Positions 43,635 through 52,144 of a DNA stretch of 64,000 nt are shown one piece after another. Position 1 is the first letter of the stretch. Each line of letters opens with the position of its first letter. The notes under the pieces are model-generated. The model searched no databases, was not told the origin of the DNA, and saw only the letters and a program-made list of their open reading frames with translations. The stretch covers positions 267,863 to 331,862 of the forward strand of contig DEXK01000011.1 of the NCBI GenBank assembly GCA_002364085.1, read 5' to 3'. The position numbers and the translations under genes are program-made. Source of the DNA: Balneolaceae bacterium UBA3186. Its GTDB lineage: Bacteria; Bacteroidota; Rhodothermia; Balneolales; Balneolaceae.

Positions 43635-44549
43635 ATGAAGCAAATACTCTTAATACTAATTCTTATTCTAATGTATAAATCTTCAATTGCCCAGAGCTGG
43701 CTTGATACGAATGAATATCCCTTTCAGTCGAACTACTTTACTACTGATTACGGTAAGCTACATTTTATTGACGAAGGTAAAGGAGATGTCATTTTGTTTG
43801 TTCATGGAACACCTACCTGGTCATTTCTTTACCGGAATTACATCAAGGCTTTTTCAAAAACGTATAGATGCGTAGCACTAGATCATATTGGATTCGGTTT
43901 ATCTGACAAACCTAAAAATTATCCAGGCACACCTCAAGAACATGCTAAAAACTTAAACCTACTCATTGAGCATCTCAATCTAAAGAATATAACGTTAGTT
44001 GTGCATGATTTTGGTGGACCAATTGGAATGTCTTATGCACTTTCATATCCTGAAAACGTTAAGCGAATTGTAATGTTTAACACTTGGCTTTGGGAAACAA
44101 AGAACGATAAAGATGCTCAAAAAATTGACAAAATCCTGCACAGCAGGTTCGGTAATTTTCTCTATCTAAACACTAATTTTTCTGCATCTGTATTACTCAA
44201 AAAAGCATTTCACAATAAAAAATACTTAAGCAAACATGTGCATAAGCATTATAAAAAACCCTTCCCAAATAGAAGTAGCAGATATGGTTTACTCAACATT
44301 GGAAAATCATTAATTGGTTCATCTGATTGGTATGGAGAATTATGGGAAAATGCAGATGTGATAAAGGATAAGCCTGTTTTAATTCTCTGGGGTGAACAAG
44401 ATGATTTCATTAAAATGAATAATCTGGAGAAATGGAAAAGTTTCTTTTCCAATGAAGAGACATATGTTTTTGATGCAGGACACTTTGTTCAGGAAGAGGA
44501 AGCCAAAACGACCATAGAAATAATGAATAGCTGGCTTAAAGAGCAATAA
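43635..44549 (+). CDS. Exported alpha/beta hydrolase, haloalkane-dehalogenase-like
   Basis: A 304-residue protein with a signal peptide (cleavage near S-I-A-Q-S). The oxyanion region H-G-T-P-T-W-S-F-L-Y-R is the haloalkane dehalogenase signature. The nucleophile elbow V-V-H-D-F-G-G has Asp instead of Ser, as in dehalogenases and epoxide hydrolases. The late acid and His are within L-W-G-E-Q-D and A-G-H-F-V-Q-E-E. In characterised dehalogenases the residue after the nucleophile is usually Trp; here it is Phe, so halide binding is uncertain. Confidence 0.8.
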   Translation: MKQILLILILILMYKSSIAQSWLDTNEYPFQSNYFTTDYGKLHFIDEGKGDVILFVHGTPTWSFLYRNYIKAFSKTYRCVALDHIGFGLSDKPKNYPGTPQEHAKNLNLLIEHLNLKNITLVVHDFGGPIGMSYALSYPENVKRIVMFNTWLWETKNDKDAQKIDKILHSRFGNFLYLNTNFSASVLLKKAFHNKKYLSKHVHKHYKKPFPNRSSRYGLLNIGKSLIGSSDWYGELWENADVIKDKPVLILWGEQDDFIKMNNLEKWKSFFSNEETYVFDAGHFVQEEEAKTTIEIMNSWLKEQ

Positions 44550-44566
44550 ACAAACACTCATTAGTT

Positions 44567-45370
44567 ATGGAAATAATACAGATAATGTTGCGGAAAAAAC
44601 CCATTACTGGATTTCTAATATTGACCTTTTTAATCTCCTTAATATCATTTGTATTGATGTTTACCATTTCAGGAGCACACACTCCTGAATCTCTAACCGG
44701 CTTACCAATATGGCTTATTGCGATTTGGAGTCCAAATATGGCTGCGATAACTATATGGATAACAAAAAAAGAGTTCTTAGTTAAACTTCAACTTGCGTTT
44801 TCTTTTCCAAAATATTCATGGTGGATGATATTGGCATTTGTTCCAATAGTTGTTGCTGCTTTGTTTTTACTTATTGAGATAAAAAAGGGTACAGTAATTG
44901 AGTGGATGAATTTTAAGGTCAGTTACCTGTTTCCACTAATATTCGTTAATCTTTTGATGGGACCTTTAGGAGAAGAGCTAGGATGGAGAGGATTTCTCTA
45001 TCCAGCGATAAAAGATAAATATGGGTGGATAGCAAGTGCTTTAATTGTAGGAACAATTTGGGCTTTTTGGCACGCACCTCTTTGGTTTTTGGATTCACCA
45101 CAATCAAAAATTCCTTTTTGGGCTTTTTCTATTACAGTTATGCTGTTGAGTATACTTATGTCCATGATCTACAATCATTCTCAGTGTTCTATAATTGCTA
45201 TAATTCTACTTCATTTATCCTTTAATGTAAGCCTTGGTTTCATAGATATATTGGGTTCTCATCACCCTGGAGAAATTGTCATAAAGAGTTTATACATCTA
45301 TGCCCCATTAGTTTTAATTCTTGTAGCTATTCATGAATTACGCTCGGTTAGCAAATGGTTAATCAAATAA
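44567..45370 (+). CDS. CPBP family intramembrane metalloprotease (CAAX protease/bacteriocin-processing)
   Basis: A 267-residue protein with about seven or eight hydrophobic helices. Motif 1, G-E-E-L-G-W-R-G-F-L-Y-P, carries the Glu pair and Arg; motif 2 is F-W-H-A-P-L-W-F-L; motif 3, the final H, is in I-I-L-L-H-L-S-F-N. These are the catalytic motifs of the Abi/CPBP family. The substrate is unknown. It starts 17 bases after the hydrolase gene and may be co-transcribed. Confidence 0.88.
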   Translation: MEIIQIMLRKKPITGFLILTFLISLISFVLMFTISGAHTPESLTGLPIWLIAIWSPNMAAITIWITKKEFLVKLQLAFSFPKYSWWMILAFVPIVVAALFLLIEIKKGTVIEWMNFKVSYLFPLIFVNLLMGPLGEELGWRGFLYPAIKDKYGWIASALIVGTIWAFWHAPLWFLDSPQSKIPFWAFSITVMLLSILMSMIYNHSQCSIIAIILLHLSFNVSLGFIDILGSHHPGEIVIKSLYIYAPLVLILVAIHELRSVSKWLIK

Positions 45371-45406
45371 TCTTTAAAGGTGAATTTTAAATACGTTATT
45401 CGAACA

Positions 45407-45853
45407 ATGGAAATACGCATAAAAAATCTACTTACCGCTTTTTCTATTTTGTCAATGCTGTTAACATCATGTACAAATGTAAATAGCAATGAATCCGATA
45501 ATAGTCTCACATGTATGGATTCAAAAGATACTGCGATTTACAAGTTTATCTTCATCACAGATAGTGACACATTATACTTTAATGCTGCAACTTCTGATGA
45601 AGATCTTATTCGAAAAGCTAGTGAAGAACTTAGCAAACCTCTTGATGAGCGAATTAAGCATATAAACGGCTTACTTTCATCAGGCGAGTGCTCGTACAAT
45701 CTACACTATGACTGGCATTTTATTCATAATGAATGGGATTTAGTTGAAGCCTCAATTGAGTGGTGTGACGCTTTTCCTGCTAACCCTGATAGTACTGGGG
45801 TTGACCGTGTGTGTCCATGGTCGTCCAGAATTTATGAAAAGCTAATTAATTAG
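45407..45853 (+). CDS. Lipoprotein with BP74-like domain
   Basis: 148 residues from ATG 45407 (a GTG at 45380 is less likely). Lipoprotein signal ending L-L-T-S-C. The mature domain matches the BP74-type pattern: F-I-T-D-S-D-T-L-Y-F-x-A-A, a helix D-E-D-L-I-R-K-A-S-E-E-L, H-I-N-G, Y-N-L-H-Y-D-W-H-F, A-S-I-E-W-C-D-A and the terminal C-P-W-S-S-R-I-Y-E. BP74 domains are known from Dictyostelium and occur in many bacteria with unknown function. The two terminal Cys motifs (WCDA and CPWSS) suggest a disulfide. Confidence 0.65.
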   Translation: MEIRIKNLLTAFSILSMLLTSCTNVNSNESDNSLTCMDSKDTAIYKFIFITDSDTLYFNAATSDEDLIRKASEELSKPLDERIKHINGLLSSGECSYNLHYDWHFIHNEWDLVEASIEWCDAFPANPDSTGVDRVCPWSSRIYEKLIN

Positions 45854-45883
45854 AAATTTAACCATACTTATCATATTAAAAAT

Positions 45884-46585
45884 ATGAAATCGATGACTTT
45901 TGCAGCTCTAAGCTTAGTTGTATCTATTGGGCACCTAAATGCGCAAGATAGTACTCAATGGAAAGATCTAAAATATTTAGGTGATCAATATAATATTAAT
46001 GGATCCATCTCTGTAGAAGAAGTAGTAGACACTACTCAAATGAAATTTGTAGTAAAATCAGAACGGTTTTTTATTAAAAAATCTCAAGATTTTACTTACA
46101 TCGGAATTCGATCTAATACAAGCACCATACTTAATACCTATCTGATTAATGAAGAGACAATTAAGGTACTTCATTCCTCAGCCGCTTTAGGGCAGGTTAA
46201 TTTTGTGAAAGAAAACGAAATATATAAACCAACTAAAACTGAGTTCGATTGGATTTATAGAGATCCATTAGCTTGGCAAGAAATGCACAGCAAAGGAGTT
46301 GGTTCAATTCAAGAGTTTTATCATCTATTTGGTTGGATGGCTACTACATGGCATTCTGGATCTTATCGGGAAATAGAGATGTTAATTGAAAATACTCTCA
46401 TCACCAATAATACCATTATAGTTATCAGCTATACATCTAAAGAAGGAGGAATTTCTGATATTAGGTTTAAGATGGGAAAAGATGACGTAAGTATAAGTAA
46501 CAATGCGTTAATAGATAATCAATTACATAACGGATATATACCATTAAGCATTAATTTGAATAAAAAATTACTGAACCAAAATTAA
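45884..46585 (+). CDS. Exported protein, hypothetical
   Basis: A 233-residue protein with a signal peptide (cleavage after L-N-A-Q). The mature chain is a mix of strands with W-M-A-T-T-W-H-S-G-S-Y-R-E-I-E-M-L and a final N-L-N-K-K-L-L. Cys is absent. I do not recognise the family. It is a single gene 30 bases after the BP74-like gene. Confidence 0.5.
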   Translation: MKSMTFAALSLVVSIGHLNAQDSTQWKDLKYLGDQYNINGSISVEEVVDTTQMKFVVKSERFFIKKSQDFTYIGIRSNTSTILNTYLINEETIKVLHSSAALGQVNFVKENEIYKPTKTEFDWIYRDPLAWQEMHSKGVGSIQEFYHLFGWMATTWHSGSYREIEMLIENTLITNNTIIVISYTSKEGGISDIRFKMGKDDVSISNNALIDNQLHNGYIPLSINLNKKLLNQN

Positions 46586-46690
46586 GTAAATAAATTTCAT
46601 CTATTCTGATTTCTAGCTATTAGAAATTCATTTAACTAAGTACTCAGCTATAAAATCAAAACATTTAAAAAAATTATACAACCTAAAATC

Positions 46691-47068
46691 ATGAAGCTCA
46701 ATGCCGGTATTATCACAGAAAAATTAATGGAGAGCAAGCTCTTCTATATGGAAAAATTAGGATTTGGTGTAACATTCGAAAATGATTTTTATCTCCTGAT
46801 GCATACCCCAAACAAACAGACTGAGTTAAGTTTTCTTCTACCTCATCATCAATCACAACAACCTTTTTTTCAAAAGCCATATAACGGACAAGGCATGTAT
46901 CTAACTATTGAAGTAGATGAAGTAGACAACATTTACAAAGACTTGAAAAACAAAGGCGTTGATATAAAGGTAGAACTTCGTGATGAACCATGGGGAGATA
47001 GGCATTTTGCCATTGAAGACCCGAATGGAATTGGTATAGATATCGTAAAATATTCTGCACAAGAATAA
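46691..47068 (+). CDS. VOC (glyoxalase/bleomycin resistance-like) protein A
   Basis: A 125-residue single VOC domain: N-A-G-I-I-T-E-K-L-M-E-S-K-L-F-Y at the N-terminus and D-R-H-F-A-I-E-D-P-N-G-I-G-I-D-I-V at the end. No signal peptide. The stop overlaps the ATG of a second VOC gene by one base (TAATG), so the two are translationally coupled and probably form a heterodimer or paired paralogues. Confidence 0.82.
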   Translation: MKLNAGIITEKLMESKLFYMEKLGFGVTFENDFYLLMHTPNKQTELSFLLPHHQSQQPFFQKPYNGQGMYLTIEVDEVDNIYKDLKNKGVDIKVELRDEPWGDRHFAIEDPNGIGIDIVKYSAQE

Positions 47069-47439
47069 TGAAATTAAGCTTTGAACTATACACTTCCAAA
47101 GTAATTGAGTGTAAAGCATTTTACACCCTTAATTTTGACTTTCAGGTAACATTGGAATTAGATGGTTTCGTTAAACTGGAACACAAAAATAATTCCCACT
47201 ACGAATTGTTGTTTTGTGTCCCTCATTCCCCTTTTGTACATCCGATATTTCATCCTGAGTTCAATGGTCAAGGCGCCATACTTCAAATGGAAGTGAAGAA
47301 TGTGAAAGCAGAGCTTCAAAGATTAAAAAAAAGGAATATCCCAATCGTAGTCCCATTGGTAAATGAACCTGTCAACGGTCTCCATTTTGCCATTAAGGAC
47401 CCAAGCGGTCTGCTAATTGATATTGTTCAATCTATATGA
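47068..47439 (+). CDS. VOC (glyoxalase/bleomycin resistance-like) protein B
   Basis: A 123-residue paralogue of the preceding gene: L-S-F-E-L-Y-T-S-K-V-I-E-C-K-A-F-Y and G-L-H-F-A-I-K-D-P-S-G-L-L-I-D-I-V at matching positions. Shared middle motifs F-N-G-Q-G and Y-N-G-Q-G show recent common origin. It is coupled to gene A by one overlapping base. The enzymatic activity is unknown. Confidence 0.82.
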   Translation: MKLSFELYTSKVIECKAFYTLNFDFQVTLELDGFVKLEHKNNSHYELLFCVPHSPFVHPIFHPEFNGQGAILQMEVKNVKAELQRLKKRNIPIVVPLVNEPVNGLHFAIKDPSGLLIDIVQSI

Positions 47440-47608
47440 TAACTCAACAATACATCATGACATACCTGCCTAAAACTACATTTGGCATAATATTAACAAG
47501 CAAGAACTGATTAATTCAGTTATCTAAAGATTTCAAGAAAACTTAAATAAAGTACCACCATACAACAATATTCAAATATTCATTGATTAATAAACTTTTC
47601 TAAAACTT

Positions 47609-48541
47609 ATGCGAAATATAAAAGTTATAATCGTCCTCTTAACGTCATCCTTAATGATTGGATGCAATCAAAATGTAAGTCAACATGAACCACCAATATC
47701 ATCTTCTGGGACTTCAAAAGAAGCAATGATTCTTGGAGTATATCATTTTAATAATCCTGGAATGGATACCTATAATCTAGAGATCGATGATTATTTCACC
47801 GAGAAAAGGCAGGCTGAGATTCAAGAAGTTGTTGATTTGTTAGCACAATATAAACCAAATAAGATTTTTGTTGAATTCCTTCCAAGTCAACAAGTAAGAC
47901 TAGACAGCTTGTTTGATCTATATAAAAAGAATCGATTATCATTACAAAATATTAAAGACGGACAAAATGAGGTATATCAATTAGGGTTTAAATTAGCAAA
48001 ACAATTGGGAGTTAAAGAAATTCTTGCTGTAGACCATCCGGGTGTTTATTTAGGGCCTTATGCTGATTTTATTGCTGATACACTTTCTATAAAATCGTAT
48101 CAAGATTACAATGAAGATTTCAAGCAACAAATGGAAACCCGACAAAAAAACTTTACAGAAAATACAGTTAAAGAAAATTTGATTTATCTAAATGATTGGC
48201 AACAAATTCTAAATAATCATAACTATTACAACAACGTAGCGATTACCATTAGAGACACCACAAATGTGATGTTTAGTTATAAAGAGATGGAACAGGAAAT
48301 TGATGGTCTTCCTTATCTAATGCGGTCTTATGATTTCAATAATATTGGGGTAGAAATGGCAACTGAATGGTATAAGCGCAATCTATTTATATACCGTAAC
48401 ATCCTTGAACGAACTGAAGAAAATGATAGAATATTAATCATCTTTGGTAGCGGACACGTAAGACATCTAAATCAATTGTTTGACGATAATCCCAAATTCA
48501 AAATTGTTGGAGCAAATAACATTTTAAATAATGAAAAGTAA
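47609..48541 (+). CDS. DUF5694 lipoprotein (TraB/ChaN-like fold)
   Basis: A 310-residue lipoprotein with signal ending L-M-I-G-C. The mature part has I-L-G-V-Y-H-F-N-N-P-G-M-D, K-I-F-V-E-F, I-L-A-V-D-H-P-G-V and the terminal R-I-L-I-I-F-G-S-G-H-V-R-H-L, the pattern of DUF5694 proteins related to the ChaN/TraB superfamily. The biochemical activity is unknown; the paired Hx and GxGH sites suggest metal binding. A single gene, convergent with the next methyltransferase. Confidence 0.8.
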   Translation: MRNIKVIIVLLTSSLMIGCNQNVSQHEPPISSSGTSKEAMILGVYHFNNPGMDTYNLEIDDYFTEKRQAEIQEVVDLLAQYKPNKIFVEFLPSQQVRLDSLFDLYKKNRLSLQNIKDGQNEVYQLGFKLAKQLGVKEILAVDHPGVYLGPYADFIADTLSIKSYQDYNEDFKQQMETRQKNFTENTVKENLIYLNDWQQILNNHNYYNNVAITIRDTTNVMFSYKEMEQEIDGLPYLMRSYDFNNIGVEMATEWYKRNLFIYRNILERTEENDRILIIFGSGHVRHLNQLFDDNPKFKIVGANNILNNEK

Positions 48542-48615
48542 GGTTAGCACAACTAGGATCTAAACAGATCTTAACCGAGATGTTGAAGTAGAATTTAATC
48601 TAGTCGTACAGAAAA

Positions 48616-49284
48616 TCAATACATCTCATAAAGCGTGGTTACAATAACCCCTTTTCCATCATCTAAAGTAATGGACGATAATATATTTTCTTCCTTTACC
48701 TTGAGATTAAAAGGTGATGCTAATACATCTAGCCCACTTTGTTTTTTTAGTCTTGTACCTTGTCCTGAGATAATATCTTTATTTGGGATAAAATCACCTT
48801 CAGGTATATGTTCTGTTAAAATAACATACTTAAAATCATCCAGCTTACTCACAATACTTTGTATTTCAGCATTTGACAAATGTTGAAGCACTTGTTTTAA
48901 TAACACACAATCCCCGGAAGGCAAATCATCTACTGCAATATCTAAACATAGGAATTCTAAATTCTCATCCTTAAATATTGATTTATTATGATCAATAAGG
49001 TCTTTTACTATATCTACCGCAATATACTTCTTAGTATACTTTACCAATTCTTTCCCAACATTAAAATCCCCACAGCCTAAATCACATACTCGAAGAGGAG
49101 ATTTAAATGATCTTAAGAAGGTTATTACAACATCTAAATATGGATTAATTATTTCAGAATGATGCGATCCATCACCTGAATAAAAACCAGATCTGTTCCC
49201 ACCCCAAAGATTCATTTCATACACCTGTTCCATAGCATCTTTAGTTGGCCATGGCTTCTTTGTTCTTTTACTCCCTTTTTTCAT
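48616..49284 (-). CDS. SAM-dependent methyltransferase (class I)
   Basis: A 222-residue protein with a very basic N-terminus, then motif I V-C-D-L-G-C-G-D-F-N-V-G, acidic loop Y-I-A-V-D-I-V, and C-L-L-K-Q-V-L-Q-H-L-S-N (motif post-II). The W-G-G-N-R-S-G-F-Y-S-G-D-G-S-H motif before motif I is distinctive for a family with unknown targets. It lies alone between the DUF5694 gene (convergent) and hxlR. Confidence 0.78.
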   Translation of the reverse strand: MKKGSKRTKKPWPTKDAMEQVYEMNLWGGNRSGFYSGDGSHHSEIINPYLDVVITFLRSFKSPLRVCDLGCGDFNVGKELVKYTKKYIAVDIVKDLIDHNKSIFKDENLEFLCLDIAVDDLPSGDCVLLKQVLQHLSNAEIQSIVSKLDDFKYVILTEHIPEGDFIPNKDIISGQGTRLKKQSGLDVLASPFNLKVKEENILSSITLDDGKGVIVTTLYEMY

Positions 49285-49345
49285 ACGCTCAACGATTCTT
49301 TCGAATTATAACCTGTTATATTTTAAACCTTAGTGGCAAACAAAA

Positions 49346-49765
49346 TTACCCTTCTCGTTTTTCGAATAGTGTATACATATTTTGTACGAATTCTTCTTTA
49401 TCTGATTTGAATTTGCTAACAAATGGTTTTGCTCCATCTTGCAAATGGTCATTCAAATTATTGTCGCTCCATTGTGCGATTTCCATAATTATTGGAAGCA
49501 ATTCCTTCCCTTTCTGTGTAAGACTATAGATATTGGTCTTTTTGTTTCCTTCAAGTTTGCCCTTGTTAATAATTTCCAGTTCTTCAAGCATTGAAAGTCT
49601 GTTTGAAAGGATATTCGTAGCAATTTTTTCGTTTGAGTTGCTAAATTCGCTATACGTTTTCTTTCCTGAGAACATCATATCTCTAATAATTAATAATGAC
49701 CACTTATCCCCTATTAAGTCAAGTGCTGAACTAATCGGACAATTCGACCTGAATTTTTGTTTCAT
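49346..49765 (-). CDS. HxlR family winged-helix regulator
   Basis: A 139-residue regulator with the HxlR signature: C-P-I-S-S-A-L-D-L-I-G-D-K-W-S-L-L-I-I-R-D at the N-terminus (redox/aldehyde-reactive Cys region), F-S-N-S-N-E-K-I-A-T-N-I-L-S-N-R-L helix, and Y-S-L-T-Q-K-G-K-E-L-L-P. It is transcribed away from a flavin monooxygenase gene with two matching 17-base sites in the shared 92-base region, which is the classic arrangement for a local repressor or activator. Confidence 0.9.
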   Translation of the reverse strand: MKQKFRSNCPISSALDLIGDKWSLLIIRDMMFSGKKTYSEFSNSNEKIATNILSNRLSMLEELEIINKGKLEGNKKTNIYSLTQKGKELLPIIMEIAQWSDNNLNDHLQDGAKPFVSKFKSDKEEFVQNMYTLFEKREG

Positions 49766-49780
49766 TATTCATTGATTTTT

Positions 49781-49827
49781 ACTTGCATTATGAAAGTTAT
49801 TACATATTTTACTTGCAAAATAAAAGT
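49781..49827. promoter_or_regulatory. Twin operator-like sites between hxlR and monooxygenase
   Basis: Two copies of ACTTGCAnnATnAAAGT: 49781-49797 and 49811-49827, starts 30 bases apart (about three helical turns). Each has inverted ACTT/AAGT ends, fitting HxlR-type dimer binding. Both lie in the 92-base gap between the divergent starts at 49765 and 49858. Confidence 0.65.
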
Positions 49828-49857
49828 AAAAATAATCAGAGGAACTACAAACCTAAT

Positions 49858-51027
49858 ATGAAAGATTCTGAAATAGCTATTTTAGGTGCTGGAATTGGTG
49901 GATTAACAACGGCTATAGCTCTGCATCAAAGAGACTTTAAAAATATCCGGATCTATGAGCGTAGAAATAAAGCAACAACGATTGGAGCCGGTATTGTTAT
50001 TTGGGCAAATGCGAGTAAGATTTTGAGTCGATTAAACCTCATTAATGAGATCGAAAAAGTTGGTGGCTCGATCAATGAAATGCAACGTTGGACAGAAAAA
50101 GGTGAATTTATCGGCTCAATAGATATAAAAGAAATTGACTACTACATAGGAGCAAAAAGCTTTGCTATTAGCCGTAAAGATCTGCAGAGAATTCTACTTC
50201 AAAAGATTGATAAACTTAATATTCCGATATATTACAATCACAATGCACAACAAATTACCACACAAGAAAACTCGACATTCATAAATTTTGATAATGGGAT
50301 TGAAGCTAAACCCGACATCATTGTTGGCGCAGATGGAAGAATGAATTCTGTTGCCCGAAAATATGTGAATGGTAGCAACGAGCCAATCTATCAGAATTTT
50401 GTAAATTGGATTGGAATAGTAGAAAGTGAGCATCCTGTTTTTCCCGATAACAATGTTTTAGACTATTGGGGCTGTGGTGAACGCTTTGGAATCGTACCGA
50501 TAAATAAATATAAAGGTTACTGGGCGGGAGGAAAATCCTTACCTCTAAATTCATCTTTCAAAAATGAGAACCCAAAAGATCTGCTCCTTAAACTATTTGG
50601 CTCCTGGTCTCCAAATATCAAAGAAGTTATCGCATTGGCCAACGAAGAAAACATCAGATACATTGAGGTTTTTGACCACAACCCTATTCCCAAATGGCAT
50701 AAAAACAATGTGTGTTTAATTGGTGATGCTGCCCATGCTGCTTTACCAACTTCAGGTCAAGGTGCCTGTCAAGCAATAGAAGATGCGTGGCATTTTGTTT
50801 CAATTTTAGATGCGGCTGAAACCACCGAAGAGGCCTTTAGTAAGTTCCAACAACTAAGATTTGATAAAACGACTTCAATCACAATGGCTGGACGTAATTT
50901 TGCAGAATCAGTATTTAATGAAGACCCACAGTTTTGCGAAGAGAGAAATAAAATCGCAAAGAAAGCAGACTATGAAAGCACCGGTAAAAATATTGCAAAG
51001 CTTTGGGGAAAAGATGTTCCCAAATAA
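49858..51027 (+). CDS. FAD-dependent monooxygenase (aromatic hydroxylase type)
   Basis: 389 residues from ATG 49858 (an upstream in-frame ATG at 49783 lies inside the operator and is rejected). Group A flavin monooxygenase motifs: I-A-I-L-G-A-G-I-G-G-L-T-T-A-I-A-L, I-V-G-A-D-G-R-M-N-S-V-A-R (DG motif), and V-C-L-I-G-D-A-A-H-A-A-L-P-T-S-G-Q-G-A-C-Q-A-I-E-D-A (GD and FAD ribityl binding). It hydroxylates a small aromatic or similar compound; the substrate is unknown. It is probably controlled by the adjacent HxlR protein. Confidence 0.9.
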   Translation: MKDSEIAILGAGIGGLTTAIALHQRDFKNIRIYERRNKATTIGAGIVIWANASKILSRLNLINEIEKVGGSINEMQRWTEKGEFIGSIDIKEIDYYIGAKSFAISRKDLQRILLQKIDKLNIPIYYNHNAQQITTQENSTFINFDNGIEAKPDIIVGADGRMNSVARKYVNGSNEPIYQNFVNWIGIVESEHPVFPDNNVLDYWGCGERFGIVPINKYKGYWAGGKSLPLNSSFKNENPKDLLLKLFGSWSPNIKEVIALANEENIRYIEVFDHNPIPKWHKNNVCLIGDAAHAALPTSGQGACQAIEDAWHFVSILDAAETTEEAFSKFQQLRFDKTTSITMAGRNFAESVFNEDPQFCEERNKIAKKADYESTGKNIAKLWGKDVPK

Positions 51028-51115
51028 AACCGTCAACTATCATCATTTTAACTTCATAATTACTAGATTATCCCGACATCAGATTTAAGAATTATCCTTC
51101 ATCACTATCTACTCT

Positions 51116-52087
51116 ATGAGCAAAAAGATCAACTGGGGAATTATTGGCTGCGGAAATGTAACGGAAGTGAAAAGCGGTCCGGCGTACCAAAAAGTGGAAG
51201 GGTTTGAACTTAAAGCAGTGATGAGAAGAAATAGAAAAGAACTCATCGATTATGCTGAAAGACATGGTGTAGAAAAGTATTACACTGATGCCGATCTATT
51301 GATCAATGATGATGAAATTGATGCGATCTATATCGCCACTCCTCCCGACTCCCATTTAGAATATGCTATTAAAGTTGCAAAAGCCGGAAAACCTTGTTGT
51401 ATTGAAAAACCAATGGCACCAAGCTATGAGGAATGCATAGAGATTACCCGTGCTTTCGAATCAGAAAAAGTCCCTTTGTTTGTAGCTTATTATCGCAGGT
51501 CATTACCTCGTTTTCTTAAGGTTAAAGAATGGATTGATCAAAAGTGCATCGGAGAAGTAAGACATATAAACTGGAACTACTCCTGCCCTCCAAAGGAAAT
51601 CGATCTTCTTGGCACTTATAACTGGCGCACTGATGCCAAAATAGCTAAAGCCGGTTATTTCGATGATCTGGCTAGTCATGGACTTGATCTATTCAATTAC
51701 TATTTCGGTACTGTTAGAACAGCTAATGGAATAAGCGCCAATCAACTCGGCTTATATACTGCTAAAGATGTGGTTACAGGCTCATGGATATACGAAAGTG
51801 GAATAATTGGTTCAGGAAGCTGGAATTTTGGGAGCTATCATTATGAAGATGAAGTTCAGATCATCGGTAGTAAAGGAACGATCCGATTTTCTGTTTTTAA
51901 GAACAATGCTATTGAACTGGATAGCGAAACCAAACAAGAGAAAGTGTTTATAGAACATCCCGAACATATTCAATTTTATCATGTTAAGGACATGAAAAAA
52001 GAATTGATAGACAGAAATTTTTTGCACCCTTCTACCGGAAGTTCAGCTACTCATACTGCCTGGGTAATGGATCAGATCTTGAAATAG
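51116..52087 (+). CDS. Gfo/Idh/MocA family oxidoreductase
   Basis: A 323-residue NAD(P)-dependent oxidoreductase. Rossmann motif W-G-I-I-G-C-G-N-V-T-E-V at the start, then A-I-Y-I-A-T-P-P-D-S-H-L-E-Y-A, G-K-P-C-C-I-E-K-P-M-A (EKP motif) and G-Y-F-D-D-L-A-S-H-G-L-D-L-F-N-Y in the C-terminal domain. It probably oxidises a sugar or polyol; the partner pathway is not visible. Start 88 bases after the monooxygenase. Confidence 0.9.
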   Translation: MSKKINWGIIGCGNVTEVKSGPAYQKVEGFELKAVMRRNRKELIDYAERHGVEKYYTDADLLINDDEIDAIYIATPPDSHLEYAIKVAKAGKPCCIEKPMAPSYEECIEITRAFESEKVPLFVAYYRRSLPRFLKVKEWIDQKCIGEVRHINWNYSCPPKEIDLLGTYNWRTDAKIAKAGYFDDLASHGLDLFNYYFGTVRTANGISANQLGLYTAKDVVTGSWIYESGIIGSGSWNFGSYHYEDEVQIIGSKGTIRFSVFKNNAIELDSETKQEKVFIEHPEHIQFYHVKDMKKELIDRNFLHPSTGSSATHTAWVMDQILK

Positions 52088-52144
52088 TGGATTCTTCCTT
52101 TCGATTCCAAAATTATATAAATCAAGCTCTTTGACACTCCTCTT

